Shown piece by piece: positions 1 to 10,775 of a stretch of DNA of 64,000 bases; positions within the stretch are counted from its first letter, which is position 1; the number at the start of each line of letters is the position of its first letter. This DNA comes from Tragulus kanchil (Eukaryota > Chordata > Mammalia > Artiodactyla > Tragulidae). Position numbers and translations under genes: made by a program. The DNA lies in assembly GCA_022376925.1 (NCBI GenBank), contig JAIOJX010000031.1:138712854-138776853 (forward strand). The letters are read 5' to 3'. The notes under the pieces were generated by a model that was not told where the DNA came from, ran no database searches, and was given only the letters and a program-made list of their open reading frames with translations.

Positions 1-220
1 AGTTCATTAAATGCAGAGATCTGGAACTAAGATAAGGTCAGAGAAAGAGCATTTGTTAGCTTGGATTTCTTTTATGCTGCGACTTCTCTTCTTAAAGGTT
101 TGTGTTTCCAGAAACTCAGCCAGGTCTCTTGGTATAGCAGCAGCTGCTTCTTTCTTGGGCAGACTCTTTGGAAAGGGTGCCCACTCTGGGGCTGGGTCAA
201 TGTGCTTTGCTGGGTGTTAG
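1..220. other. unique sequence, no gene seen
   Basis: This is the left edge, upstream of the first duplicated unit. Short frames exist on both strands but none resembles a known protein, and I recognise no repeat family. Confidence 0.5.
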
Positions 221-2411
221 TCTGCAAGACGGTCCTTGGAAAAAAGAGCATCAAAAGTTCAGAAAATACTATATATCCTTGCACTATTCCCCAGTCCTCA
301 AATCAGATTTCCTTTCACCATCGTATAACAAAGGCTTTGGGAAGTCCTGCATTCAAGAAGTGTATTCCTTGTTCAACTCAGTCCTAAGCAACATAACTGA
401 CCACAAACCTATGCACTTGGATTTCATCTCTAGTTTCACGAGGCAGGAGGAGTGTTAAGTGAAATCCAACCAGGAATACCTGCTGGGGAAAGAGCCTGGG
501 ATTGGGGTCCTACCTGGAAAGCTCTCTGTCTGTGCTTACTGCACGGCCTGGGAAAGTTCCTTCCCCTCTCTTTTGTGCATCAGGCTTCCCCAGTGCACAA
601 AAAGGCCTTGCTCTTGGAGTCTATGAGTCTGTGAGGCCCACAGACCTGTCAGCTCAGTTAAAATCCGAGGGATATGAAGAGATAAGGAACAAGAGAAGGA
701 GAAGGAGACACTGATTTATGGAAAGAAGAAAGAGAAAAGAAAATGACTAGGCTCCATGAAGAGACCATCCTGAGGAAGATGCTTCTCTTTGGAGATGTTT
801 ACGACTAGGAGTGACTAACCAAAGATGATCCTTCATTTTTCCTAGATTCCACATAATATGCATTAATATACAATATTTATTGTTTACTTTCTGACTTATG
901 TCTAGAAAAATGGTACTGATGAACCTATTTGTAGGTCAGGAATAGGGACGCAAATGTAGGAAAAAGACATGTGGACACAATGTGGGGGAGGGGGGATGAC
1001 CTGGGAGACAGGGATTGACGTGTGTGCACTCGCATGTGTGAAACAGAGGGCTGGTGGGAAGTGTTGGATAGCATGGGGAGTCAGCTCAGTGCTGGGTGAT
1101 GACCTAGAAGGGAGGGCTGGAGAGGGGAAGGAGGGAGATCCAAGGCAGAGGTAGCAGAAACTAATGTCACATGGTAAAGCAACTATGTGCTAAGTTGCTT
1201 CAGTCGTGTTCGACTCTTTGTGACGCAATGGACTGTGGCCCTCCAGGCTCCTCTGTCCATAGGATTCCCCAGGGAAGGATACTGGATGCCTCCTCCAGGG
1301 ATCTTGCTGGGTCTGCAAGACGGTCCTTGGAAAAAAGAGCATCAAAAGTTCAGAAAATACTATATATCCTTGCACTATTCCCCAGTCCTCAAATCAGATT
1401 TCCTTTCACCATCGTATAACAAAGGCTTTGGGAAGTCCTGCATTCAAGAAGTGTATTCCTTGTTCAACTCAGTCCTAAGCAACATAACTGACCACAAACC
1501 TATGCACTTGGATTTCATCTCTAGTTTCACGAGGCAGGAGGAGTGTTAAGTGAAATCCAACCAGGAATACCTGCTGGGGAAAGAGCCTGGGATTGGGGTC
1601 CTACCTGGAAAGCTCTCTGTCTGTGCTTACTGCACGGCCTGGGAAAGTTCCTTCCTCTCTTTTGTGCATCAGGCTTCCCCAGTGCACAAAAAGGCCTTGC
1701 TCTTGGAGTCTATGAGTCTGTGAGGCCCACAGACCTGTCAGCTCAGTTAAAATCCGAGGGATATGAAGAGATAAGGAACAAGAGAAGGAGAAGGAGACAC
1801 TGATTTATGGAAAGAAGAAAGAGAAAAGAAAATGACTAGGCTCCATGAAGAGACCATCCTGAGGAAGATGCTTCTCTTTGGAGATGTTTACGACTAGGAG
1901 TGACTAACCAAAGATGATCCTTCATTTTTCCTAGATTCCACATAATATGCATTAATATACAATATTTATTGTTTACTTTCTGACTTATGTCTAGAAAAAT
2001 GGTACTGATGAACCTATTTGTAGGTCAGGAATAGGGACGCAAATGTAGGAAAAAGACATGTGGACACAATGTGGGGGAGGGGGGATGACCTGGGAGACAG
2101 GGATTGACGTGTGTGCACTCGCATGTGTGAAACAGAGGGCTGGTGGGAAGTGTTGGATAGCATGGGGAGTCAGCTCAGTGCTGGGTGATGACCTAGAAGG
2201 GAGGGCTGGAGAGGGGAAGGAGGGAGATCCAAGGCAGAGGTAGCAGAAACTAATGTCACATGGTAAAGCAACTATGTGCTAAGTTGCTTCAGTCGTGTTC
2301 GACTCTTTGTGACGCAATGGACTGTGGCCCTCCAGGCTCCTCTGTCCATAGGATTCCCCAGGGAAGGATACTGGAGTGGGTTGTCATGCCCTCCTCCAGG
2401 GGATCTTGCTG
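221..2411. repeat. tandem duplication 1 (shift 1091 falling to 1089 bp)
   Basis: Copy 1 is 221-1309 and copy 2 is 1312-2411. They are nearly identical; one 2-bp difference lies in a C/T run near 560 versus 1651. Copy 1 ends inside a Bov-A2 SINE after 'gatcttgctg', while copy 2 continues through the whole SINE. Near its right end copy 1 also lacks 16 bp of the SINE (after 1286, compared with 2376-2391). The sequences either side of the junction share 'ttgctg', so joining there could use short homology or be a mis-join. No gene is present in the unit. Confidence 0.97.
1187..1309 (-). mobile_element. Bov-A2-type SINE, truncated by the duplication junction
   Basis: Antisense Bov-A2 sequence with the family hallmarks 'cagtcgtgttcgactctttg' and 'gattccccagg'. 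It is the same insertion as the full element at 2276-2482, preceded by the same flank 'aaagcaactat' at 1176-1186. It stops at the junction and lacks its distal part and second target-site repeat. The SINE therefore predates the duplication. Confidence 0.9.
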
Positions 2412-2482
2412 ACCCAGGGATCGAACCCAGGTCTGCTGCATTGCAGGCAGATTCTTTACCACTGAGCCACCTGAGAAGCCCC
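2276..2482 (-). mobile_element. Bov-A2 SINE, complete, with target-site duplication
   Basis: A full antisense Bov-A2 element running from the 'ttgcttcagtcgtg' end to 'ctgagccacctgagaagccc'. The tRNA-like B-box region is visible as the complement of 'ggttcgatccctgg'. It is flanked by a perfect 11-bp direct repeat 'aaagcaactat' at 2265-2275 and 2483-2493, the target-site duplication of an LINE-mobilised insertion. Bov-A2 is confined to ruminants, which fixes the host clade. Confidence 0.95.
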
Positions 2483-2493
2483 AAAGCAACTAT

Positions 2494-2892
2494 ACATCAA
2501 TTTGAAAAAGAAATTGATCCTCTCTACAGGAGGGCTTCTGATCCACTCTCCATGTCTGTGATGCCCGTAAGTCTTCTGAAAAGCTCTTGCATCATGAGGA
2601 GTTACTGACTTTGCTGCCAGGGTTGCTACTGTCCACCCACCATTGCCCTGTTCAGCACCCATCAGTGACAGGCATCTTCCCATCAGGGTGCAAGTCAGGA
2701 GAGAACACGCCTTGCCCTGGTGAGGGGGACCTTGGCCCCATATTGTGCCTTTCCCATCGCATGAGGCTGCTCCTCTTCCAGGAGAATGCTGCTTTCCCTG
2801 CAGTGGAAAAGTCCTGCCCCAGAGGTCAGCCAACTTGGCTTCAGGCAGCTCAGGAGCAAAAGCGTTACATTACAATTGAAAATAAAGGGGTA
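2494..2892. other. unique sequence, no gene seen
   Basis: About 400 bp without recognisable repeats or conserved coding. A plus-strand frame of about 180 codons crosses this stretch into the adjoining SINE; it has no recognisable domain and its end is SINE sequence, so I treat it as chance. Confidence 0.5.
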
Positions 2893-3226
2893 GGGCTTCC
2901 CCTGGTGGACCAGTGGGTAAAGACACCGCCTTGCAGTGCAAGGGGCGCCAGTTCGATCCCTGGCCTGGGAAGATCCCACGTGCCATGGAGGGGCTGGACT
3001 GATGTGTCCAATCACCGAGCCGGAGCTGTGGAGCACATGCGCCCAGAGCGGGCGCTCTGCGACAACAGACGCCACAGCGATGGGAGGCCCACAGGAGCCA
3101 AAGAACAAAGACGGATGAAAATGGAGAAATGAAAGACCAATAGAAGTGGCCCGCCCGCTCCCCTCCCTCCCCAACCCGACCCCCGCCCAAAGTAAGTAAA
3201 TAAATAAATCTTAAAAAAAAAAAAAA
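2893..3226 (+). mobile_element. tRNA-derived SINE (Bov-tA/CHR class) with A-rich tail
   Basis: Begins 'gggcttcccctggtgg', has a B-box-like 'gttcgatccctgg' near 2952, and ends in a (taaa)n/poly(A) tail at about 3192-3226. It is closely related to the elements at 4737-5003 (antisense) and 44241-44539. Imperfect target repeats 'gaaaataaagggg' (2878-2890) and 'gaaaagaaagggg' (3227-3239) flank it. It is a pol III-type retroposon with no protein. Confidence 0.85.
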
Positions 3227-3424
3227 GAAAAGAAAGGGGGAATCATTCTCCCTGTGACTCTTGTTATAGCCTCTTTCATGTGCCGCTGAGAAGGGGATGT
3301 GTAGGTAGAAATGCAGGGAAGGAAAGACTGGCAGACTGTTTGCTTGGCAGACCGTCTCCCACTTTGCTCAGATCTGTTCTTCTGGGGAATGAGTCTGGTG
3401 GCAATCACCATCTTATTATTATTA

Positions 3425-3995
3425 TCATATACATTTCAGAGTTTCGGCAGTAAAATTGACATCGTACAAACTGTGGTGTGATCGCCACCACAGCTCTAGT
3501 GACCATACATTACTATATAACTGACCCCTTCAACCATTTACCCACCCTCCAACTCCCTTCCTGTCTGGCATAATGGAATCTGTTCTCTGTATCTGTGGGT
3601 TAATTTTATTTTGTTTATTCATTTGTTTTTGTACTTTGAGGTTCCACATACATGTGGTATCCTATGGTATTTGTCTTTCTCTATCTGACTTATTTTACTT
3701 AATGTAATACCTTCAGGGTCCATCCATGTTATCAGAAACAGCAGGATTTCATTCATGTTTATGGCTGAATAGTATTCTGTTGCACATATATATCGCATCT
3801 TCATTCATTTGCTTGTCAATGGATACCACAGGTTCTCATACCTTGGTTACTGAACTTGATGTTGTGGTAAACACAGGGGTGCATATAGCTCTTCAAATCA
3901 GTGTTTTTGTGTTCTGCTAAATACTCAGAGTATAATAAGCAAATTACATGGTAAGTTTATTAATTTTTTGAGGAATCTTCATACTGCTTTCTACC
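3425..3995 (-). mobile_element. LINE-1 3' fragment, antisense
   Basis: The complement of an L1 3' end. Hallmarks include 'tccatccatgtt', 'gctgaatagtattctgt' and 'tcattcatttgcttgtcaatgg', the reverse of the L1 ORF2 C-terminal coding region. Minus-strand translation at 3619-3804 gives the decayed ORF2 tail signature 'ATEYYSAIN'. It is truncated at both ends and not functional. Confidence 0.85.
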
Positions 3996-3999
3996 ATTG

Positions 4000-4720
4000 A
4001 CTGCAATCACCATTTTATTAAATGCCTTGTCTTAATTAAAAACCATTTCATTATAGATAAACACTGTTTTAAAAGGCTAACTATAGGAAGCCTTTGTTGT
4101 GGGCCACCCTCTTGAGCAGGACCATCCCTGAGTGATCTTACCTGTTCTTCTGACAACCCCACATGGTTTGTACTATAATGATCCCTTCCTGGAGATCAGG
4201 ACCTGGAATCCAGAGATCTAGGGACTCTTCTCACTATCGGCCTGCTTAGACAGATGCTCTAGCCTGGACTCTCTCCCTCAGCTGATCTACAGGATCCTCA
4301 TGCCCCGTGGATGAATGGGAGGGGTTTAGCCTAAATGGTCTTCTCGGGCTTTAAAAGTTCTGGGATCTCAGACAACCAGGCTGCTTTATTAAGTGTTTTC
4401 TGTGTTTGGGCTTCTTTGTTAAGTGGTCACTGGCTGCTTCCAAAACCACAGTCCACTCATCTCAGGTGTGAGCGAGAGATACCCTCTGGATGAGACCCTC
4501 AGAAGTCTCTGTTACAGCCACAGACAAGTGGGGCCCACCGTCCTCTGGGTACACAGCCCCCGGCAGCCCCACCTCACCTCCTTCTGAGGGTTCCCTCCAG
4601 GGGTAACCCGCTCAACTTCACATGACCCTGCTACCTTGGTCATAGTGGGTTGGATCAGTGAGGGCAGCCAATGCCCATGCAGGCCAGGAAACCAAAGAAA
4701 AGCCTGATGTGCAAACTCTG
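4000..4720. other. unique sequence, no gene seen
   Basis: Roughly 700 bp between an L1 fragment and a SINE insertion. No long frame, repeat hallmark or RNA gene is evident. Confidence 0.5.
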
Positions 4721-5019
4721 CCTGCCAGGGTTTCTTTTTCCTTTTTTTTTTTTTTTGGCCACTTCTATGGATCCTTCATTTATTTATCTTTGTTCTTTGG
4801 CTTGTGTGAGCCTCCTATCAGAGTGGTCTCTTCTCGCTGCAGAGCACTAGCTCCGGGAGCATGCACTCCAGAGCTCCAGCTCAATAGTTGGACACATTGG
4901 TCCAGCCACTCTGCAGCATGCTGGATCTTCCCAGGTCAGGGATTGAACCGGCGCCCCTTGCACTGCAAGGTGGTGTCTTTACCCACTGGACCACCAGGGA
5001 AGCCCTGCCAGGGTTTCTT
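4721..5019 (-). mobile_element. tRNA-derived SINE, antisense, with perfect 16-bp target-site duplication
   Basis: The element occupies 4737-5003 and starts with a poly(T) run (complement of the tail), ending 'ccaccagggaagcc' (complement of the head). It is flanked by identical 16-bp copies of 'cctgccagggtttctt' at 4721-4736 and 5004-5019. The perfect repeat indicates a fairly recent insertion. Same family as 2893-3226 and 44241-44539. Confidence 0.95.
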
Positions 5020-5975
5020 ATACTTCCTGGCAGTTGGCAAGATCTCTCATACCCTCCCTTTTGAGAACTTGGAACTTGGCTCTAGAAACAGAATGTGGTA
5101 GAAACAAGTGAGACCTGAGAAAAATTCACAGAGAGAAAGGAGTGGAAGTCACAGTGTAACAGAAGACAAAAGAAAGACATGAGATGGGGAGGAAACAGTG
5201 GCAGCTGAGATGAGAGTGGATGAATCAGCTCAGTGGAGAAAGAGACATTTCGGACAAGGAAGTAAAGGACGGGCGAGGTGAGGGGAAAATAGTAAGTCTG
5301 GGTACTGGAGTTGGCCCCTACCTGTCCTGTCTGTCTTGGGTCCTGGAGTGGGGTTGTCTGGTTACCTACGCTGCCCTGTATCTCAACATGAATGTGATGT
5401 AACTTCCGTGAAGGGCTGGAGCACAACTCTGGTCCCAGAAACCAAAAAGAAAAAAGAAAAACCGAATGAACACTCCTCATGATGCTAAGATTCTGCTAAT
5501 GACTTCGGCTCATTAGGGAACTGGCCACTCTTCCCTGTCCAGCAGAATCACTTCCCCATTATTCTTCCTGTCCAGTTCTCATCAGAGGAGCCCTGAGATG
5601 ACTCTCAGAAGCTCACCCCCGTCACCTGCCCGCTCCTTTCTCTTTCTCTCCCTCCTGCCTCCCTCCCCTCTTTCCCCATCTGTCTGTCTTAGTTTTTCTC
5701 ATTCTCTCAAATGAGACTTCAGAGCTGCTCTGAGTGGGACAGGGAAGCAGTGTTGCTCCTTTAAAACTGTCTGACAAAAGTGTAGGAGGATTCTGCTTGA
5801 TAAAGAAAGAGTCAGACAGTTTCCTGGAGAAACCTGTCAAGGAGATTCTTACACCAACCTGTCTGTCCTGTTGGCTGGACTATCAGTCTCTGGTGAAAGC
5901 CAAGGAAGAAACTCTGATTGTGCTCAGTGTGCTGAAGGCATTTGCTTCATCAGTGCTGCCCTTTGAGTATCCCAG
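5020..5975. other. unique sequence, no gene seen
   Basis: About 950 bp with a purine-rich part (5100-5300) and a pyrimidine-rich part (5625-5700). Frames of up to about 130 codons occur on either strand without recognisable domains. No repeat is confidently assigned. Confidence 0.5.
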
Positions 5976-8171
5976 GTCCCCATTTAAGAGAATCAGAGCC
6001 CAGAGGGTCTGAGGGGGGCTTGATGCTTTGAGACTGAAGACACACGTGTCTGGGATAGAGCTCTCAAGGATGACCCCATCCCGTTGACTTAGCATTTAGG
6101 ACCACTTAGGAGCAGCACTTGCTGTCATTCCTCTGGGTCTCAAAAACCAGGCAAATTGTCCTATACATTAGGCATCAATGACTGTATAGCAAATCACAGT
6201 TTCCAGGGTGGGGGGGATATGTAGAAATCTACCCAAGACCCTGCTGCCTCCCATCTTCTTGACCTTCTACCTAGTATTATTTAGGGTTTCCTGGTTGCCA
6301 GTGACAGAATCATTCTGGTTGATCTAAATTAAAAACAAAAAGTGTATTACAAAGATATGGGATTATTCACAGGAAGGGCATGACCCTAAAGGTTGGAGGG
6401 GACAGAATGAGGTCAGTTCTGGTGGACAAGGTGTCTACTCAAGGCACCTCTGGTGAGATGAATCAACAACAGGCATTCTCTGTCCCTGTGTCACTCTTGC
6501 TCAAAGCTCTAGTACTCAGGAGGAAGAGGGACTAATCCTCCAGTTGGGGTGATGTGTCTGGTATTGCTTGAATCTCCCAGACAGCTTGCGGCAAGGCAGA
6601 TGGACAATCAACATCTGTCAACAGAGGGAGGAGGCATGGACACTGGGCAGCCACAGCACTTCCCCAGCACAGGTCCTGAAGTTCTACAACTCTCTGTGTT
6701 CTAGCCTCCAAGCTCCACTCTTCTGTTTGCTGAATTTCGCACTTGCCAGCATTTGAGTTTTGAATCCAGGTCTTGCTTCATTCATGCATTCGTTCATGCA
6801 TCCAACAAGAATATCATGCACTGGGTAGGAGCTTGGACTCCTCTGACCTGCATGTCCTTTGTGTTCCTTTCAGTTCCAATCTGGATGAACTACCCTGACT
6901 CACTTATCTCAGGCCATTCCTTTGACTGGTGTCCATGTCTGGCCAGTACTAAGCCCATATGATGTGGGAAAGGATTTGGGACAATATGATTCTCTGTATG
7001 AGTGGAGGGTTTGTGGTACCTTTAGCCATTAGCACCAGAGAGTGAATCAGCATGTGTTTCCATGGGGCTGACCCCTTTCCCAGTTGACCGTCCCCATTTA
7101 AGAGAATCAGAGCCCAGAGGGTCTGAGGGGGGCTTGATGCTTTGAGACTGAAGACACACGTGTCTGGGATAGAGCTCTCAAGGATGACCCCATCCCGTTG
7201 ACTTAGCATTTAGGACCACTTAGGAGCAGCACTTGCTGTCATTCCTCTGGGTCTCAAAAACCAGGCAAATTGTCCTATACATTAGGCATCAATGACTGTA
7301 TAGCAAATCACAGTTTCCAGGGTGGGGGGGATATGTAGAAATCTACCCAAGACCCTGCTGCCTCCCATCTTCTTGACCTTCTACCTAGTATTATTTAGGG
7401 TTTCCTGGTTGCCAGTGACAGAATCATTCTGGTTGATCTAAATTAAAAACAAAAAGTGTATTACAAAGATATGGGATTATTCACAGGAAGGGCATGACCC
7501 TAAAGGTTGGAGGGGACAGAATGAGGTCAGTTCTGGTGGACAAGGTGTCTACTCAAGGCACCTCTGGTGAGATGAATCAACAACAGGCATTCTCTGTCCC
7601 TGTGTCACTCTTGCTCAAAGCTCTAGTACTCAGGAGGAAGAGGGACTAATCCTCCAGTTGGGGTGATGTGTCTGGTATTGCTTGAATCTCCCAGACAGCT
7701 TGCGGCAAGGCAGATGGACAATCAACATCTGTCAACAGAGGGAGGAGGCATGGACACTGGGCAGCCACAGCACTTCCCCAGCACAGGTCCTGAAGTTCTA
7801 CAACTCTCTGTGTTCTAGCCTCCAAGCTCCACTCTTCTGTTTGCTGAATTTCGCACTTGCCAGCATTTGAGTTTTGAATCCAGGTCTTGCTTCATTCATG
7901 CATTCGTTCATGCATCCAACAAGAATATCATGCACTGGGTAGGAGCTTGGACTCCTCTGACCTGCATGTCCTTTGTGTTCCTTTCAGTTCCAATCTGGAT
8001 GAACTACCCTGACTCACTTATCTCAGGCCATTCCTTTGACTGGTGTCCATGTCTGGCCAGTACTAAGCCCATATGATGTGGGAAAGGATTTGGGACAATA
8101 TGATTCTCTGTATGAGTGGAGGGTTTGTGGTACCTTTAGCCATTAGCACCAGAGAGTGAATCAGCATGTGT
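5976..8171. repeat. tandem duplication 2 (shift 1114 bp)
   Basis: Copy 1 is 5976-7057, copy 2 is 7090-8171, and a 32-bp linker lies at 7058-7089. The linker starts with 'ttccatggggctga', which resembles the true downstream flank 'tcttcaatggggctga' at 8173 with bases missing, then turns into unrelated sequence. Copy 2 overlaps copy 1 of duplication 3. The unit holds an old dispersed repeat near 6275-6420 that I could not name, and no gene. Confidence 0.97.
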
Positions 8172-10031
8172 CTCTTCAATGGGGCTGATGAGTTTGGGTG
8201 AGAGAATGGGAGAGAAAAGACCTGGTGTCTGAGCCCTAATGAAGGCAGCTCAGCTGGGTGATGGGAATCTGCTAAGTCATGGGTTCTCGGGGATCTAAAT
8301 GGAGGTAGGGGCACATGCAGATACAAGTGACGAGTGAGACAGAGTGATGGAGAGTTAGCCAGGAGCCTTGCTCTGTATATGAACCGTTCCATCCACCAGC
8401 TGAGTAACCTCAGGTCCTTACAAGATCTATCTTCTACATACTACACAGCAAGAAAAAACCCCAGGCTTCAGATCTGATGGATTCCTTCCATTCCAGACCA
8501 TGTTGGAATGCCATCTCCTCTCTGATGCTAAAGCCAAAGGACGTGATCCCAGCAGCCTGTCACCTAAATCACAGGATATTTATGACTTTCAACCAGGGAG
8601 AAGCTAGTAACAAGAGGAAGTTGCCCAAGCCTGTGAAAATGTGGTCCAGCACACAGTGTCTTTGACAGCCTATCAGGTGGGTCATCTGTTACTCCCCGTT
8701 CCGTTTGTGGAAGTCGCTGAGGGTCAAGCAGACCTCTGACCCTGGCATGGAGCCTAGAAAGAAGACTAAGAATGCTGTCCTTTGAGGGAAAAGAACATTC
8801 ATAGACCCAGTCTCACATCTCCTATAGTTTGATCATTTCTCTAGAACTGGATGACTGTCATTCACAAAGACCCTGGACTTGTATATGCAGCTCAGTCCAA
8901 AGGGAAACCCCCCAGCTGAAGTTCTACAACTCTCTGTGTTCTAGCCTCCAAGCTCCACTCTTCTGTTTGCTGAATTTCGCACTTGCCAGCATTTGAGTTT
9001 TGAATCCAGGTCTTGCTTCATTCATGCATTCGTTCATGCATCCAACAAGAATATCATGCACTGGGTAGGAGCTTGGACTCCTCTGACCTGCATGTCCTTT
9101 GTGTTCCTTTCAGTTCCAATCTGGATGAACTACCCTGACTCACTTATCTCAGGCCATTCCTTTGACTGGTGTCCATGTCTGGCCAGTACTAAGCCCATAT
9201 GATGTGGGAAAGGATTTGGGACAATATGATTCTCTGTATGAGTGGAGGGTTTGTGGTACCTTTAGCCATTAGCACCAGAGAGTGAATCAGCATGTGTCTC
9301 TTCAATGGGGCTGATGAGTTTGGGTGAGAGAATGGGAGAGAAAAGACCTGGTGTCTGAGCCCCTAATGAAGGCAGCTCAGCTGGGTGATGGGAATCTGCT
9401 AAGTCATGGGTTCTCGGGGATCTAAATGGAGGTAGGGGCACATGCAGATACAAGTGACGAGTGAGACAGAGTGATGGAGAGTTAGCCAGGAGCCTTGCTC
9501 TGTATATGAACCGTTCCATCCACCAGCTGAGTAACCTCAGGTCCTTACAAGATCTATCTTCTACATACTACACAGCAAGAAAAAACCCCAGGCTTCAGAT
9601 CTGATGGATTCCTTCCATTCCAGACCATGTTGGAATGCCATCTCCTCTCTGATGCTAAAGCCAAAGGACGTGATCCCAGCAGCCTGTCACCTAAATCACA
9701 GGATATTTATGACTTTCAACCAGGGAGAAGCTAGTAACAAGAGGAAGTTGCCCAAGCCTGTGAAAATGTGGTCCAGCACACAGTGTCTTTGACAGCCTAT
9801 CAGGTGGGTCATCTGTTACTCCCCCGTTCCGTTTGTGGAAGTCGCTGAGGGTCAAGCAGACCTCTGACCCCTGGCATGGAGCCTAGAAAGAAGACTAAGA
9901 ATGCTGTCCTTTGAGGGAAAAGAACATTCATAGACCCAGTCTCACATCTCCTATAGTTTGATCATTTCTCTAGAACTGGATGACTGTCATTCACAAAGAC
10001 CCTGGACTTGTATATGCAGCTCAGTCCAAAG
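7790..10031. repeat. tandem duplication 3 (shift 1126 rising to 1129 bp)
   Basis: Copy 1 is 7790-8902, copy 2 is 8916-10031, with a short linker at 8903-8915. The 3-bp shift increase is explained by three single-C length differences in C runs: near 8234/9360, 8695/9831 and 8741/9868. The first part (7790-8171) is also present in duplication 2, so it exists three times in the window (6675-7057, 7790-8171, 8916-9297). Confidence 0.97.
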
Positions 10032-10435
10032 TGGGAATGCAATACTACAGTCCTGCCACATGGACACAATCAGGGCCGGACAGCCAAGTAGGGTGCTCAC
10101 TGGACCACAGAACTTGGCTACTGCCCTTTGCAATGCTGGTGGGTGATACTAGCAGACCTGGGGGAAAACAGGAAAGTAAGAGGCAGTTTCTGTGCAGAGA
10201 CCTAGCTCTCTGTTCTGCCTTTGATCTAGATGCTTCTCCAGGATCTCCTGAGGCTGTGGACTGGGGTTGTTTCCTGGAATTCAGAGACCAATTATCAGGG
10301 TAAAGGGTGGATTATGGGCAGAGTGAAGCAAGCATTCAGAATGGCAGTGTCAAGTTTTAAAATTGTGCCTGGGGTGTTTGTGCTTAGTATTAAGCCCACA
10401 ACCCTTGGAGAACTACAACAAGCCACCTGACTGCT
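10032..10435. other. unique sequence, no gene seen
   Basis: Single-copy sequence following duplication 3. A plus-strand frame at 9980-10303 lacks any recognisable domain and begins inside the duplicated unit. Confidence 0.45.
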
Positions 10436-10775
10436 GTCTTAGTCTGTTTGCTATAATGAAATCCCAGAGACCCGGTGACTTAAGGACAGTACACATTTAT
10501 TTGTCACAGGCCTGGAGGCCAGGAGTCTGAGATCAGAGTGCTGACATGAGGAAGTTCTGGTGAGCACTGTCTTCTGGATTTCTGTGTCCCCAGTGGCAGT
10601 CGAGACTGGCTAGCTCTCTGGGGCCTCTTTCATAAAAGTCTTAATCCCATTCAAGAGGGCTTGCCCTCATGACCTAATCCCTCCAAAGGTTCCTCCTTCT
10701 AATGCTAAAGCCATCACCCCAGGCCTTAAGCTTTACCAACATGCAGACCATTGCAGCAACTGTCAGCATCTAGAA
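10436..10775. repeat. old mammalian dispersed repeat, family not assigned
   Basis: Contains motifs I associate with a common ancient mammalian interspersed repeat: 'ttagtctgtttgctataa', 'tttatttgtcacaggcctgg' and 'cctcatgacctaatccctcc'. I cannot name the family with confidence. Duplication 4 begins inside it at 10713. Confidence 0.5.

Noticed and set aside
2587..3132. 181-codon plus-strand frame
   Set aside because: Its second half lies inside a tRNA-derived SINE, and the first half has no recognisable protein similarity.
2893..3226. tRNA gene
   Set aside because: The B-box-like motif belongs to a tRNA-derived SINE with an A-rich tail. No cloverleaf with anticodon arm is evident.
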